64,000 bases of DNA from JAGQKC01 sp965223675 (GCA_965223675.1 OZ245013.1:3224001-3288000), one strand, 5' to 3'. Positions 34,724 to 44,366 are shown, counted from the first letter of the stretch. Notes: a model not told the origin generated them from the sequence alone. Program-made: numbers and translations.

Positions 34724-35722
34724 CTAGAAGACCAAGGTCCAGCCCTGCCGATCAGCATCTTTTTTCGTATACGACACACCGTCGATTTTCATGCCCTTTT
34801 CATCAATCAGAGTAATAATACCCCCCTTGTTGGAAAGTTGAGCCCCCATTCCCGTCAAAGTGATTCGCATGGCCTCACCCGAATTTATTGAGAGTTCTGC
34901 AATCTCTTCTCGTCGTTCATTCTTATCCAGAATTCCCCAACCTGAAATATCGACTTGATTGGGTGTGGGATTTAATAGCGTGACGGTTTCTTTTCCCACA
35001 TCTCCCCCTTGAGGATTCACTTGGGCTGCAATGATTTTCAGGAGACCTTGCGGATCTTTCTCCGTACTCATAGGAATCGTATGTCCAGTCTGATCATCCG
35101 TATGCCAAGACTGCGACTGAAACGCCAGAAAAATCGCGATCCACTGCTCTTCATTGGGAAAGTGAATAAAGAGCGCGCCATCTTGCCACACCCCATCATC
35201 ACGAACAAACCGGCCGACATTACCTTGATTCATATGAATATCATGAATGCCGTTTCCAGGCCGGAATCCAAAATATTTATCTCGTCTATCGGCCTCTGGC
35301 CCCCATCGTTCACCAAAGGCATACACGATCGCGTCTTCATCACTCAAGGCACGCGTGATATGCGCATCAATCTTTTCATTCAAATCATTATCTGGTCCAG
35401 GGACATCATGAGGAAGGGGAATAAGGTTTTGACGGTCAAACAAATTCCCTCGAATAAAGTCTAACGAAAGGCTGTCAGGTTGGCTGGACAGAAGAGTGAA
35501 GCCCATAGGTTGTGTTTCTAGTTCTGCAAGCAACGGATGCTGGAACCGTTCATCGACGACATACAACAACTCTGACGGACTTAACTTGGATTTCACATTG
35601 ATCGCTATACGATAGTCCGTGTCCTCATCAACGAGATGAATTTGATAATGGGGACTTTGGCCCATTCCAAGACGTTTCTGAATCGGTCGACCTTTAAGAA
35701 CCCCGTATTGATGTAGTGGCAT
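34724..35722 (-). CDS. DUF2278 family protein with C-terminal lamin-tail domain
   Basis: From ATG 35722 (GAGGAG eight bases upstream) the product is 332 aa. The first ~220 residues follow DUF2278/YukJ: MPLHQYGVLKGRP, SPHYQIHLVD, LDFIRGNLFDRQ, GPDNDLNEKIDAHI, AFGERWGPE, GIHDIHMNQGN. The last ~100 residues form a lamin-tail-like beta domain (VTLLNPTPNQVDISGWGILD). No signal peptide is seen. The family is uncharacterised. Confidence 0.85.
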   Translation of the reverse strand: MPLHQYGVLKGRPIQKRLGMGQSPHYQIHLVDEDTDYRIAINVKSKLSPSELLYVVDERFQHPLLAELETQPMGFTLLSSQPDSLSLDFIRGNLFDRQNLIPLPHDVPGPDNDLNEKIDAHITRALSDEDAIVYAFGERWGPEADRRDKYFGFRPGNGIHDIHMNQGNVGRFVRDDGVWQDGALFIHFPNEEQWIAIFLAFQSQSWHTDDQTGHTIPMSTEKDPQGLLKIIAAQVNPQGGDVGKETVTLLNPTPNQVDISGWGILDKNERREEIAELSINSGEAMRITLTGMGAQLSNKGGIITLIDEKGMKIDGVSYTKKDADRQGWTLVF

Positions 35723-36138
35723 GACGTTTCTCCTCAATCTTCTTGGTTGAAGGCATGTAGTCTGAATCTGGGTGATTCGTATTTTTATTCAAAGCAATTC
35801 GTATACCGAGAAGATGACCCAACAAATGACCACTACAGATTCAGATTTCCATTTCAAAGATTCAAAATCCCATTTGAAATTATCTATTCGGATACGAGCT
35901 CGTATCTGAATGGATACCTCTGCACCAACTTGAAGAATCTCTGATTTTTGGTTCTTTTTAGGAACATTGGATGGCATTTTGCCTCTGTTCTCTGGGTCAC
36001 TGCGCATTTTCTGAACAACCATCTAGTTTGGCCTATGGTTTGCTTTATCACAAAACGAAACTTCTGCTCTTCGAAACATCAGAACAGCGTGGACGGATTT
36101 TTAAGGACTAAACTGTATTACGATTGGAGAATTGAATT
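35723..36138. other. Intergenic region with a 16-bp palindrome
   Basis: GATACGAGCTCGTATC (35891-35906) is a perfect palindrome about 230 bases before the SDR gene, a plausible regulator site. The wording resembles the dispersed TCGT/ACGA repeats. No gene is seen. Confidence 0.4.
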
Positions 36139-37311
36139 ATGTCATCTATCTTAATCACCGGGGCAACCGGGTTTATTGGCGGGGCATTGGCTGGGGCCTT
36201 TTTGGCCCGTGGCCACCGTGTCATCTGCCTCTCTCGAAATGATCCCCATGGTGAACGGACGAAGCAAAACATAATAGAGGCTATGCAGGGCTTCGAATTT
36301 CCAACGTCTGCTAGATTTTTGGCGAATCTCCAGATTGAATCGTTCGATCCAGCGCATTTCGCACGAGACTTGAACCGTTTTTCTTTTTGGCCAGACGTCG
36401 AGGAAGTCTGGCATTGTGCAGCAGATCTCAATTATTCCCTACAAAACTTAGCCCAGTCCTATGCACACAATGTGCGCAATAGTGTCCTGCTCTATGAAAA
36501 ATTTTCCCAACGGCGTTCCGACACCAAGCGGTTCTACTATATGTCCACGGCATTTGTCGCAGGAAATATTGGCGCCGAGATCGAGGAAACCTTGCACCTG
36601 ACTCCGGTGTTAGGCAATTCTTATCAAATCACGAAATACACGACCGAGCAGACGCTCTCGCTGGCCTCTCAACACGGGAATCCCTTGACGATTGTACGCC
36701 CTTCAATCGTCATCGGACATCAACAGACGGGGTGGTTTAATTTCAAACCGTATGGCATGTATATGTTTGCGCGCGGGTTCTATAAATTGGCGAAGCTTTC
36801 GTCCTCAATTCGTCTGCCCATTCCTGAAGAGGCCGCCACCAATCTGGTGACGATTGATACGGTCATTACCCAAGCGCAGCTACTGTCTCAAACGACCGCG
36901 AAACGAGAACATCATGAAGTCTTTCATCTAGTGAGTGCCGAAAATTTGCATACGCGCACGTTGCTCACAACCATCGCCCATGAAACGGGGCTGACTCTGC
37001 TTTACGAAGCAGCCCAGTCTTCCCTGGAACGGAAACTCGAAAAACTCATTGAACCCAATCGTCTTTACTCGACGCAGACCTGGAATTTTCAGATACACAA
37101 ACTGCGGGCATTACTCAAAGATCATCCGGAAGTGTTTGGCTCTGTCAATGCCGAGTCTTTAGCGTCGATCATCCGGACCTATTACGATTATTTACAATCA
37201 AAAGAGAAACCGAAGGACCTCGTCGCTCACCGTCAGTTCTCGAGACTCTCGCACGACAGAGCTCGAGTCAACATGCGGCACGCTTTACGCTATGAGGAGA
37301 AAATCGCATGA
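36139..37311 (+). CDS. NAD(P)-dependent extended SDR / fatty acyl-CoA reductase-like protein
   Basis: The 390-aa protein has the Rossmann motif GATGFIGGALA at residue 8, an active-site YQITK (Y-x3-K) near 170, and FYYMSTAFVAG before it. The long C-terminal helical part and TIVRPSIVIG fit the NAD-binding-4 (male sterility/thioester reductase) group of extended SDRs, which reduce activated fatty acids or related thioesters. GGAG precedes the ATG. The next gene overlaps by four bases (ATGA), so they are coupled. Confidence 0.82.
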   Translation: MSSILITGATGFIGGALAGAFLARGHRVICLSRNDPHGERTKQNIIEAMQGFEFPTSARFLANLQIESFDPAHFARDLNRFSFWPDVEEVWHCAADLNYSLQNLAQSYAHNVRNSVLLYEKFSQRRSDTKRFYYMSTAFVAGNIGAEIEETLHLTPVLGNSYQITKYTTEQTLSLASQHGNPLTIVRPSIVIGHQQTGWFNFKPYGMYMFARGFYKLAKLSSSIRLPIPEEAATNLVTIDTVITQAQLLSQTTAKREHHEVFHLVSAENLHTRTLLTTIAHETGLTLLYEAAQSSLERKLEKLIEPNRLYSTQTWNFQIHKLRALLKDHPEVFGSVNAESLASIIRTYYDYLQSKEKPKDLVAHRQFSRLSHDRARVNMRHALRYEEKIA

Positions 37312-38135
37312 CACTTGATCTCTATTTTGTGCTGTTTTTTCTGAGTTGGGCCGTACTCCGTGTGGGATTTGTCTTTTGGATAACCGCCATGGCGCAGTCG
37401 AGTAAGGCGCAGTCGCAACAGATTTATAAGATTCCGATCCCAACCGAGCAGTATGAACGCGAGCGATATTGGCCGGTCCCGTTTTTTGTCGATGCCCTAG
37501 GCTTTGGGCTGCTGGCCTATGCAGGATTATTACCCCTTACCGAATGGGCCATGTTGCCCACCATGAGTGCGACCATCACAAGCTTCATCGCCTTGGCGTT
37601 CGCTCATGTTTTCATCGCAGAACCGCTCTACTATGGGTATCATCTCTTGCTGCACCGAAATGCCACGCTCCGACGCCATCACGTCAAGCACCATACTGCC
37701 ACCGTGCCGAGTCCACCTTCGGGATACACGTTTACGGTCTTCGAACGGGTGAGTTATCTCGTACTTTTTGCGTTGCCGATTGTTGCCGTGGGCTGGCTTG
37801 GACAGCTCACGCCGCTTGGGTTTTTCGCCTACTTTCTAGTCTTTGACTTCTTTAATAGTATCGGGCATTGCAATGTGGAGTTTTTCCCCACATGGTATAG
37901 GCACTCCCCTCTGAAATGGTTGGTGTACAGTCCAAGCTATCACAGTCTCCATCATTCCCGATGGGAAGCCAACTATACGCTATTTATGCCCATGTATGAT
38001 TGGCTCTTTGGCACGGTGGCCCCGGAAAGCGAAGAACTCTTTATCCAGGCGAAGGCGGGGAATGGGCCAGCGGACTTACGCCGACTCACACCGCACAGTG
38101 AACCCACAAATATAGCGCAGACAATCAGAGTGTGA
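37308..38135 (+). CDS. Fatty acid hydroxylase/sterol desaturase family protein
   Basis: The 275-aa membrane protein has at least four helices and the di-iron histidine boxes of the family: HLLLH, RRHHVKHH, and the C-terminal YHSLHHSRWEANY, with GHCNVEFFP between. These enzymes hydroxylate or desaturate acyl chains or sterols using a di-iron centre and O2 at the membrane. Coupling to an acyl-reductase-like SDR suggests action on a shared lipid (inference). Confidence 0.88.
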   Translation: MTLDLYFVLFFLSWAVLRVGFVFWITAMAQSSKAQSQQIYKIPIPTEQYERERYWPVPFFVDALGFGLLAYAGLLPLTEWAMLPTMSATITSFIALAFAHVFIAEPLYYGYHLLLHRNATLRRHHVKHHTATVPSPPSGYTFTVFERVSYLVLFALPIVAVGWLGQLTPLGFFAYFLVFDFFNSIGHCNVEFFPTWYRHSPLKWLVYSPSYHSLHHSRWEANYTLFMPMYDWLFGTVAPESEELFIQAKAGNGPADLRRLTPHSEPTNIAQTIRV

Positions 38136-38212
38136 AGTTAGTTAAGTATAGATCCATGGATTTAGGTAGTATAGAAAGGGAAGGTCCTTTATATTTTTCC
38201 CCAAAGGTTCAC

Positions 38213-38611
38213 ATGTTTGAACTTCCCCCAAGCAGGACTCAACGGATTGGACTTATCCTTCTAGCGTTGTTTTTCATGGCGGCGGGAATCAACCACTTTC
38301 TCAATACCGACATCTATGTCGCCATTATGCCCCCCTACCTTCCGGCTCACCTCGAATTGGTATACCTCAGTGGACTCATGGAAATACTGGGTGGAATTGG
38401 TGTCGTTCTCTCACCCACACGACAGTGGGCTGGCAATGGTCTTATCGTTTTGCTGATTGCGGTCTTCCCTGCCAATCTTTATATGGCCACGAATCCCGAC
38501 AAATTCGTTGATATCGTACCGGCCTGGTCCTTGTACGCACGATTGCCTTTGCAGTTTCTTTTAATTGGATGGACGTTCTGGGCCACGAGGCATGTTCGCA
38601 TGCCTGAATAA
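38213..38611 (+). CDS. DoxX-like membrane protein
   Basis: About 132 aa from ATG 38213 (AAAGG upstream); GTG 38132 would overlap the hydroxylase stop but adds a non-hydrophobic 27-residue leader. Four helices are seen; AGINHFLNTDIYVAIMPPYL and SGLMEILGGIGVVL are typical of the DoxX/MauE-like group found in quinone-linked or thiol metabolism. Third gene of the SDR-hydroxylase operon. Confidence 0.75.
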   Translation: MFELPPSRTQRIGLILLALFFMAAGINHFLNTDIYVAIMPPYLPAHLELVYLSGLMEILGGIGVVLSPTRQWAGNGLIVLLIAVFPANLYMATNPDKFVDIVPAWSLYARLPLQFLLIGWTFWATRHVRMPE

Positions 38612-38850
38612 TTTTCTGTGTCTTCTTGTGCGTCATTAATCAACTGACGATTGAAGGGGATCGAGTACGACGAACACCATATAAACACTGGGAACTTTGT
38701 GTTTTTCATTTGGCAAAAAGGGGGAAATGGAACTGATTTATTTTTCAGGATTTAGAGGGCAATTAGTTGTCCCGGCAACATTTTCTTTTTAGGCCAAAGC
38801 CGTCACCGCAATCCCGAAAGATAATTAGGCATACAAAGAAAGTAATGTTA

Positions 38851-39912
38851 TCAGGAATTTTCCGGGTGTCCTTCACAAGGGATCACATAGAAGAGACAAT
38901 CACTGCGTGCAATATTGGGATCAGTCGTGACCATAAAAAACCTGGTCGGCTGTACCACTTCAAGAAATCCCTCTCGCTCTGCAAAGATCTCATGACTGCG
39001 GTTCTGGCCCTCAGCATCACGAGCTCTGAGCGCTGCAAGCCCCCGGGGACCAAGCCAACCAAGCACCTCACCAGCGGTGACGACACCGAAGTTATAGCGG
39101 TCGACATCAGGTCGAAACGTAATATCCATTCCCGGAACAGGTTCGGAAGAATAGGCCACACGAGCTTCGTTCCAAAGCTCAACGCGTATCGGATATTTGA
39201 GGGTTGTCACCGTAAACTCTTTATTATTGGGCTCGAATAACGAGTCAACAGTCGCATACTGGAAGAACCCTCGGGTGGCAATCGACGTAGACTGTGGATC
39301 TTTTGCACCGCCGCATTCGACCGTAACGGTGGGGAAGTCATCTTCGGTCGCTTCCATCAGAGCTCCTAGTTTGAGATCTGTGAGGATCAAATGCTGGGAA
39401 AACAGTGCGGTAAGCGCTTCATGATTTGAAGTATGGCGGGTAGAAACCGTAAAGCACGGCCCCATTCCTGAAGTATTGTGAAAGTCCAACAAGGCCTCTG
39501 GTTTTACCAACCGCAACTGCTTCAGCATTTCAGCAGCAACTTGTCCCTCCTCTCCCACAAACGGTTCACGGAAACACCGGTTAAGATCTTTGCTGCCCGG
39601 CAAGGTTCTGTGCACAAAACCCGGTGGAGTGAGGGCAGCTTTCACCGCTCCGATGAAACAGACAAGATTGACTGCGGGGCGTTTCCCTGAGCGAATCCAA
39701 TTAAACACCGCTTGAATGCCGGACGGTTCATTTCCATGCAGAAGGGTAGAGATTGCGCGGGTTCGTGTACGATCCTTCCCAGGAAATGATAACCAGGTTG
39801 GTCCTCCCAGACGCTTGAGAAACTCTTCAACAGTGTCTCCAACCTCTTCGGGAGTTGGAACTTCCCAGACAGAAAGCAGGCTTCGGTTTAAAGTCACGAA
39901 TTGACGCTCCAC
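38851..39912 (-). CDS. Succinylglutamate desuccinylase/aspartoacylase family protein
   Basis: The 353-aa zinc hydrolase has the AstE/AspA ligands in HGNEPSG (H, E; near residue 59) and DFHNTSG (H; near 143), with the substrate-site DLNRCF. A C-terminal beta-rich domain follows (VPGMDITFRPDVDRYNFGVV). The family cleaves N-acyl amino acids; the true substrate is unknown. Its start overlaps the upstream GCS2-like gene by 19 bases, which implies a joint pathway for a small amide- or peptide-type compound. Confidence 0.85.
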   Translation of the reverse strand: MERQFVTLNRSLLSVWEVPTPEEVGDTVEEFLKRLGGPTWLSFPGKDRTRTRAISTLLHGNEPSGIQAVFNWIRSGKRPAVNLVCFIGAVKAALTPPGFVHRTLPGSKDLNRCFREPFVGEEGQVAAEMLKQLRLVKPEALLDFHNTSGMGPCFTVSTRHTSNHEALTALFSQHLILTDLKLGALMEATEDDFPTVTVECGGAKDPQSTSIATRGFFQYATVDSLFEPNNKEFTVTTLKYPIRVELWNEARVAYSSEPVPGMDITFRPDVDRYNFGVVTAGEVLGWLGPRGLAALRARDAEGQNRSHEIFAEREGFLEVVQPTRFFMVTTDPNIARSDCLFYVIPCEGHPENS

Positions 39913-41372
39913 TCAGCAACAGGAGAACCTCGCTGTATGTTTTCAAGATAGGCTTCGAGCATCGCCTTGAGAGCTTCTCGACGAGAGAATTGATTCTCAA
40001 ATCGTGAAAGAGTTGCTGTCTGCCATCTGGCACCCGTCATACCAGTCTTGAGCCGAGAGCGGATGACATCGAGCATCGTGTTTTTCTCGACGCTATCCAC
40101 GCCGAGAGACGTTAGTCCGTTGTCGGCAACCGGGAGAAGATCCTCGACAAGTTGGCGGGCGGAAATTTCCACGGGCGAAGGATATTCGTGGGAGGGCCAC
40201 AGCAACATCGCGTCCAACCCATACTGGGCAGCTCGATAAAAATTGTAGTGGGCATATTCAAATGGAAAGGAAGGAAGAAGAGTCTTCACTCTTTCTTGCA
40301 CGCCGAGAGTCATCCCTATCAAAAAAGCCACGTTGGCGACCATATCTCGCGGAGTAGGCCCTGCCGGAAGCGCCCGCATTTCAATCCGTAGATGCCCGCC
40401 CTGTTTCGGATCGTAGACTGCTCGATTCCATCGGTACACCGTTCCATGGTGCAGGCGCAATTCCGATAAAGGAGGGACACCATCTGAGTCGAAAGAATCA
40501 TCGTTTCCTACAATCGGAAGAAGTGGGGGAAATAAACCGACTGCCTCTGCAAATAATTCATAGGCCCCTTCTCGTATCCACCCGTTTCCAAAAGACACAT
40601 GCGCTGGACGACGCCACTCTGCCTGATCAGAAGGTCTGAGATCAATCGCTTGCTTAAACAAAGCAACTCGCGTCTCATCCCATAATCGATGTCCAAGAAA
40701 AATGGGCGAATTGGAGCTAATGGCCAGTGCAATCGGCGTCACCATCTGCGCGGCATTATAGACAGCCGCAAACTCGCGAGGGGCAACCCTCACATGGACC
40801 TGCAGAGAGGTGTTCGCTCCCTCCACAACCACATCATTGGAGGTCACGCTGATCGGTTCAGGACCATCGATACAAATCTCAAATGGCTCTTGTTTGAACC
40901 GACGAAATCCGGCAGAAAGAGCTCGATAACGAGGAAGATCAGTCATCATTGATGAATGGAGATCATCAGGTTGCAACGTTGGGAGGATACCAATTGGGAC
41001 GACCCGTCCTCCCTGCCCACTCGCGAGAGAGTTGAGACTACGGATGGCCTTCACCAATTCGTCTTCCATTGCGGAGAAGGGCGCACCCTCCGCCGAAAGC
41101 GGGGTCAAGTTATATTCAATGTTAAAGCGATTGAGTTCTAATTGAAGTTGGGGGTCGAGGCTCTTCGCGAGCAGGGTTCTGTTAATGGGGAAGGCCCGAG
41201 CATTTTGGTCAACAATGAAAAATTCGAGTTCAGCACCTAATGTTCTTGGCCCTTCACCAAAACCAGGACGACAAAGAAGCTCCTTAAGCGTCGAAAGATT
41301 TTCCTTTAATATATGGGCAAACCGTTCGTAGTCCGCTTCATGAAATTCTTCTTGATCTATTTGGAGCCCCAT
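39894..41372 (-). CDS. Glutamate-cysteine ligase (GCS2)-family carboxylate-amine ligase
   Basis: The 492-aa protein has the GCS fold signature: LGAELEFFIVD near residue 48, EYNLTPLSAEGAPFSAMEDE, VHVRVAP near 195, and HGTVYRWNRAVYD with LRIEMRALPAGPT. Such enzymes form amide bonds with ATP, as in gamma-glutamylcysteine synthesis. Conservation of this group in bacteria without glutathione leaves the product open. It is the first gene of a two-gene operon with the AstE-like hydrolase. Confidence 0.82.
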   Translation of the reverse strand: MGLQIDQEEFHEADYERFAHILKENLSTLKELLCRPGFGEGPRTLGAELEFFIVDQNARAFPINRTLLAKSLDPQLQLELNRFNIEYNLTPLSAEGAPFSAMEDELVKAIRSLNSLASGQGGRVVPIGILPTLQPDDLHSSMMTDLPRYRALSAGFRRFKQEPFEICIDGPEPISVTSNDVVVEGANTSLQVHVRVAPREFAAVYNAAQMVTPIALAISSNSPIFLGHRLWDETRVALFKQAIDLRPSDQAEWRRPAHVSFGNGWIREGAYELFAEAVGLFPPLLPIVGNDDSFDSDGVPPLSELRLHHGTVYRWNRAVYDPKQGGHLRIEMRALPAGPTPRDMVANVAFLIGMTLGVQERVKTLLPSFPFEYAHYNFYRAAQYGLDAMLLWPSHEYPSPVEISARQLVEDLLPVADNGLTSLGVDSVEKNTMLDVIRSRLKTGMTGARWQTATLSRFENQFSRREALKAMLEAYLENIQRGSPVAEWSVNS

Positions 41373-41729
41373 CGATGATCACTCTCTTTTCAATTTTGAC
41401 AAATCCTAACATACCATTTGAAGATACTAGGATAAAACGCAAAATGCTGGGTTGTTAGATTTGGGTTGGTGAGTAGTCAAAACAACAAATCGAAGACAGA
41501 TAATTTCGAGGAGTGGCGCAATCCGACCTATTTAATGCGTGAAGGTTGGCGCGACTGGTGAAGTTTTTCAAACAAATTGTTTAAAATTTTTGAGGATTGG
41601 AACAAGGTTCTTCCGAGAACTTCAGAATCTATGAGTATGGTAAATTGAGGTAACTCTTACATTCCATGCCTGCCTTTCCAATCAAAGGGCATTGATTCTC
41701 TCAGGAGCATAGAATAGGCCCTTCTCCAA
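41373..41729. other. Intergenic region, nothing recognised
   Basis: No gene, repeat or clear terminator is seen in these 357 bases. The region is AT-rich and probably holds the promoter of the minus-strand GCS2-like gene. Confidence 0.4.
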
Positions 41730-42275
41730 TCAAAACCGTATTCCAAAAGTCAGACTGGGCATGACGTTGGTATCGTTATGTCCACGATGATCCAAGTCAG
41801 TAAAGTTCAACAAAAAATCCGTTTTCACTGCCAGCTGTGGATTGATTTGATAATCGAGCCCGACACCCAGGGGGATGAGGAACGAGGTATCCGCCGGCCC
41901 CGGATCGGCATGAACAAACCCAATTCCGCCCTGTAGCAGAATCTTAAATCGGTCGTTTCCCTCGATTGGGATCGCATATTTGCCTTGTCCTGAAAACCCA
42001 ACAAGCGACATGTCACCGGTAAAACCCAACTGAAGAAGGGGTCCAAAAGATGTGCGTTCATCTACCACGATATCGCCATTCAAGTTGAGAGCAAAGGCTG
42101 TACCATCAGGGGAGTTCGCTAAGAACCCAATAGCCCCACCTACACTCCATCCTCGTTGAATTGATGGATCTGCAGCATGTACGCCGTTTGTTATGGTCGT
42201 CATCAAACTGAACCAGACAATGGTTCCCAACAATACGCGTAATATTTTTTTTCTGCTACTGTACATAGAATACAT
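41730..42275 (-). CDS. Outer membrane beta-barrel protein
   Basis: The 181-aa protein has a signal peptide (about residues 1-34, VHA-A), alternating beta strands with aromatic/Gly pattern (GWSVGGAIGFLANS; FGPLLQLGFTGDM; VKTDFLLNFTDL) and ends in Phe (LTFGIRF), the usual C-terminal signal for barrel insertion. AGGAGG lies 9 bases before the ATG. It looks like a small eight-stranded porin-like barrel; function unknown. Confidence 0.85.
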   Translation of the reverse strand: MYSMYSSRKKILRVLLGTIVWFSLMTTITNGVHAADPSIQRGWSVGGAIGFLANSPDGTAFALNLNGDIVVDERTSFGPLLQLGFTGDMSLVGFSGQGKYAIPIEGNDRFKILLQGGIGFVHADPGPADTSFLIPLGVGLDYQINPQLAVKTDFLLNFTDLDHRGHNDTNVMPSLTFGIRF

Positions 42276-42393
42276 GCGGTCAAACCTCCTTTACTGACAA
42301 ATGTAAATTTCTTGAACTATTGCATGAGTCTTCAATAACATGCTCTACAGTTTCGTTCAACATTAACCTTAGCTATTATAGGAACGAACCCAA

Positions 42394-42597
42394 GTGATCC
42401 ACAATGCCGTTCACCATATGAGGGAGGAAAGCGAGCGCAAAAACCAGTTTCTCTTGGCAATCAAGGTCGGGCAAGACCAGGTCGCCACCGGACAGCACCA
42501 GGAACTCACGCCGGATATGCTAAGCAAACTTCAGCAAACCGCTACAAAGAGAATTCAGGAAGGATACAAGCCCAAATCTGATGTCCTCCACGAATAG
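42394..42597 (+). CDS. ParD-like antitoxin, N-terminally truncated (copy 1)
   Basis: The 67-aa product (GTG start) is a paralogue of the one at 44148 (about 80% identical by eye). HHMREESERKNQFLLAIKVG and DQVATGQHQELTP follow the C-terminal half of ParD-type antitoxins (VREALR...E...KL..L..AI..G). The N-terminal ribbon-helix-helix strand is missing in both. A broken ParE-like frame overlaps its end. Probably a relic, but the frame itself is intact. Confidence 0.55.
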   Translation: MIHNAVHHMREESERKNQFLLAIKVGQDQVATGQHQELTPDMLSKLQQTATKRIQEGYKPKSDVLHE

Positions 42598-42710
42598 ATA
42601 ATACCCTATCCCTCACACAACCCGCCCAAGACGATTACATCGATATTCTGCTCTATGCCCTGCAGGAATGGGGCGTGGACAAGCAGAAAGAGTACAGCCC
42701 TGTCCTTTAA
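42581..42710 (+). pseudogene. ParE-like toxin fragment (copy 1)
   Basis: ATG 42581 overlaps the antitoxin end. One inserted base near 42600 breaks the frame; it then reads SLTQPAQDDYIDILLYALQE and WGVDKQKEY, the standard ParE N-terminus, and stops at 42710 after about 40 residues, so the toxin fold is incomplete. Confidence 0.65.
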
Positions 42711-42943
42711 CAAAGTAATTGAATGCAATAAAAATGAGGTGAGGATCAAGACGTGGGCCAAGCGTTGAATTGGTGGCACGCGACTGGGAAGAAGCTTCGA
42801 ATCATATAGGTTAAATTCTTTAAAGAATCGTTTTTCAGTCTTCCGAACACTTTAGAGTGCTCGTTTTACCCTTCCGAATCCAGACACAAACGTGCTTATG
42901 CATGAGACCTTGCAAGCACAATATAGTGTAGTAAGTACCGTAA

Positions 42944-43798
42944 TTAGGGAATAGATGAATACGTCCAGCCTATGGGTTGCGTGGCACATCCATTGTGTTG
43001 TGGGGATGACGTCACGATCCCTTGGTTACACCCGTGCTGAAGGCCCACGTACATTTGCGTCCCACCAAATTCAGCAGTCGTGAGATAGCCGATCGGCCTC
43101 GTCTTCCCTCCGTTGTGCTGAGCATTTGTACTCACAATGTCAGCATTAATTCCTGGAGTCAAGCCTACGTACAAAGGTGTCTCAGCATTGCGAGAAGTTC
43201 TTACAGTAGAACCTATTGGTTGCGTCTGACAATTCATGAACTGCCGGTCTACAGACGTGACTCCCTCATTGCAACCAGGCTGCGTCCCCACGAATAACGG
43301 GGTGTCATCCAGAGGTCTATCCGGTGTGACAGCACTTACGAGAGGAGAAGATCCACTAGGATATGTCCATCCAACTGACGTGGTTTGACAACCGTTGATA
43401 CTGGCATGCGCTGATACAACTCCCTCATTACACCCAGGTTCGATTCCTTTGAACAGTTGAGTACCGCCATACTCGGCTGTAATGGTATGCCCAATCGGCC
43501 GAGTTTCACCGCCATTATGTTGCGGGTCTGTCGTAACCACGCCCGCATTGATTCCTGGCATGACCCCAACATAGAGCGTATCTCGAGCATCGTGATGATT
43601 TTTGACTGTATAGCCTAATGGCTCAGTCTGGCAATTCATATGTGATGCATTAGTCGTCGCAATGCCATTGTTACAACCAGGCTGCTTTCCGAGATACAAA
43701 GCCGTATTCCTGGCAGGCACACTCGTACAAGCCGTGAGTTGTGACAACGCCGCCACAAACAATAACCCAGACATCCATGAACTCTTGTTGATAAACAT
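42944..43798 (-). CDS. Lipoprotein with six ~40-residue repeats
   Basis: From ATG 43798 (GGAGG six bases upstream) the 284-aa product has a lipoprotein signal with lipobox LTAC (Cys near residue 24). Six repeats follow, each with the plan (L/M)(Y/F)xGxxPG-x-N-x-G(I/V)-x-T...NG-x-x-T-x-P-I-G. Repeats 1, 3, 4 and 6 have Cys at both PGCN and N(G)C; repeats 2 and 5 have PGIN and NGG instead. The order C-I-C, C-I-C suggests duplication of a three-repeat block. No family is recognised. The Cys pairs may form disulfides in the periplasm or bind metal (inference). Confidence 0.8.
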   Translation of the reverse strand: MFINKSSWMSGLLFVAALSQLTACTSVPARNTALYLGKQPGCNNGIATTNASHMNCQTEPLGYTVKNHHDARDTLYVGVMPGINAGVVTTDPQHNGGETRPIGHTITAEYGGTQLFKGIEPGCNEGVVSAHASINGCQTTSVGWTYPSGSSPLVSAVTPDRPLDDTPLFVGTQPGCNEGVTSVDRQFMNCQTQPIGSTVRTSRNAETPLYVGLTPGINADIVSTNAQHNGGKTRPIGYLTTAEFGGTQMYVGLQHGCNQGIVTSSPQHNGCATQPIGWTYSSIP

Positions 43799-44147
43799 GT
43801 TAGACCTCCAGAGACGATTCGAAAATTGCACAGATCATACGGGGTTCAGAGGTAGTCATTCTTAACATCCTCTCGTCAACCAGAAGATGTCGTGACCTAC
43901 ATCGGTAGCCATCATGTGACAATTTCTGCCAGAATTGCGGGAAACTCATATGATAAAAAGACCTTCATCCCATTCAAGTTCATTCGACTATGCCCGACGC
44001 GCAGGTCGGGAGTCATTGGACAAATAGCAGAACTGGACTGAAAAGATGTCTATTGGCACAGTAGCGAGCTTGAGCTATGAGGGAGGAAAAGGGGTTGAAG
44101 GAGAAAGACAAACACTGCATCAAAGCCACGGGTGAGCAGACCATTAC
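43799..44147. other. Intergenic region, nothing firm
   Basis: Holds the SD of the repeat lipoprotein on the minus strand. The 3' part precedes the truncated antitoxin copy 2; no N-terminal ribbon-helix-helix coding is seen there in any frame. Confidence 0.35.
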
Positions 44148-44366
44148 ATGAATGAACCCGAGCTGGTTCGTGATGCGGTTCGCCATATGCGCGAGGAGGA
44201 CGAACGTAAAAACCAGTTTCTCTCGGCAATCAAGGTTGGACAGGATCAGGTTTCCAGCGGGCAACATCGTGAACTCACACCGGATGTCTTAAGCGAACTG
44301 CGACAGACCGCAACACGAAAAATTCAGGAAGGACACAAGCCCAAGTCTGATGTCCTCCACGAATAA
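44148..44366 (+). CDS. ParD-like antitoxin, N-terminally truncated (copy 2)
   Basis: 72 aa from ATG 44148: NEPELVRDAVRHMREEDERK then NQFLSAIKVGQDQVSSGQHR. The pattern is the C-terminal part of ParD-type antitoxins; a stop lies four codons upstream in frame, so the DNA-binding N-terminus is absent. It closely matches copy 1 at 42394. The overlapping ParE-like frame is truncated. Confidence 0.55.
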   Translation: MNEPELVRDAVRHMREEDERKNQFLSAIKVGQDQVSSGQHRELTPDVLSELRQTATRKIQEGHKPKSDVLHE

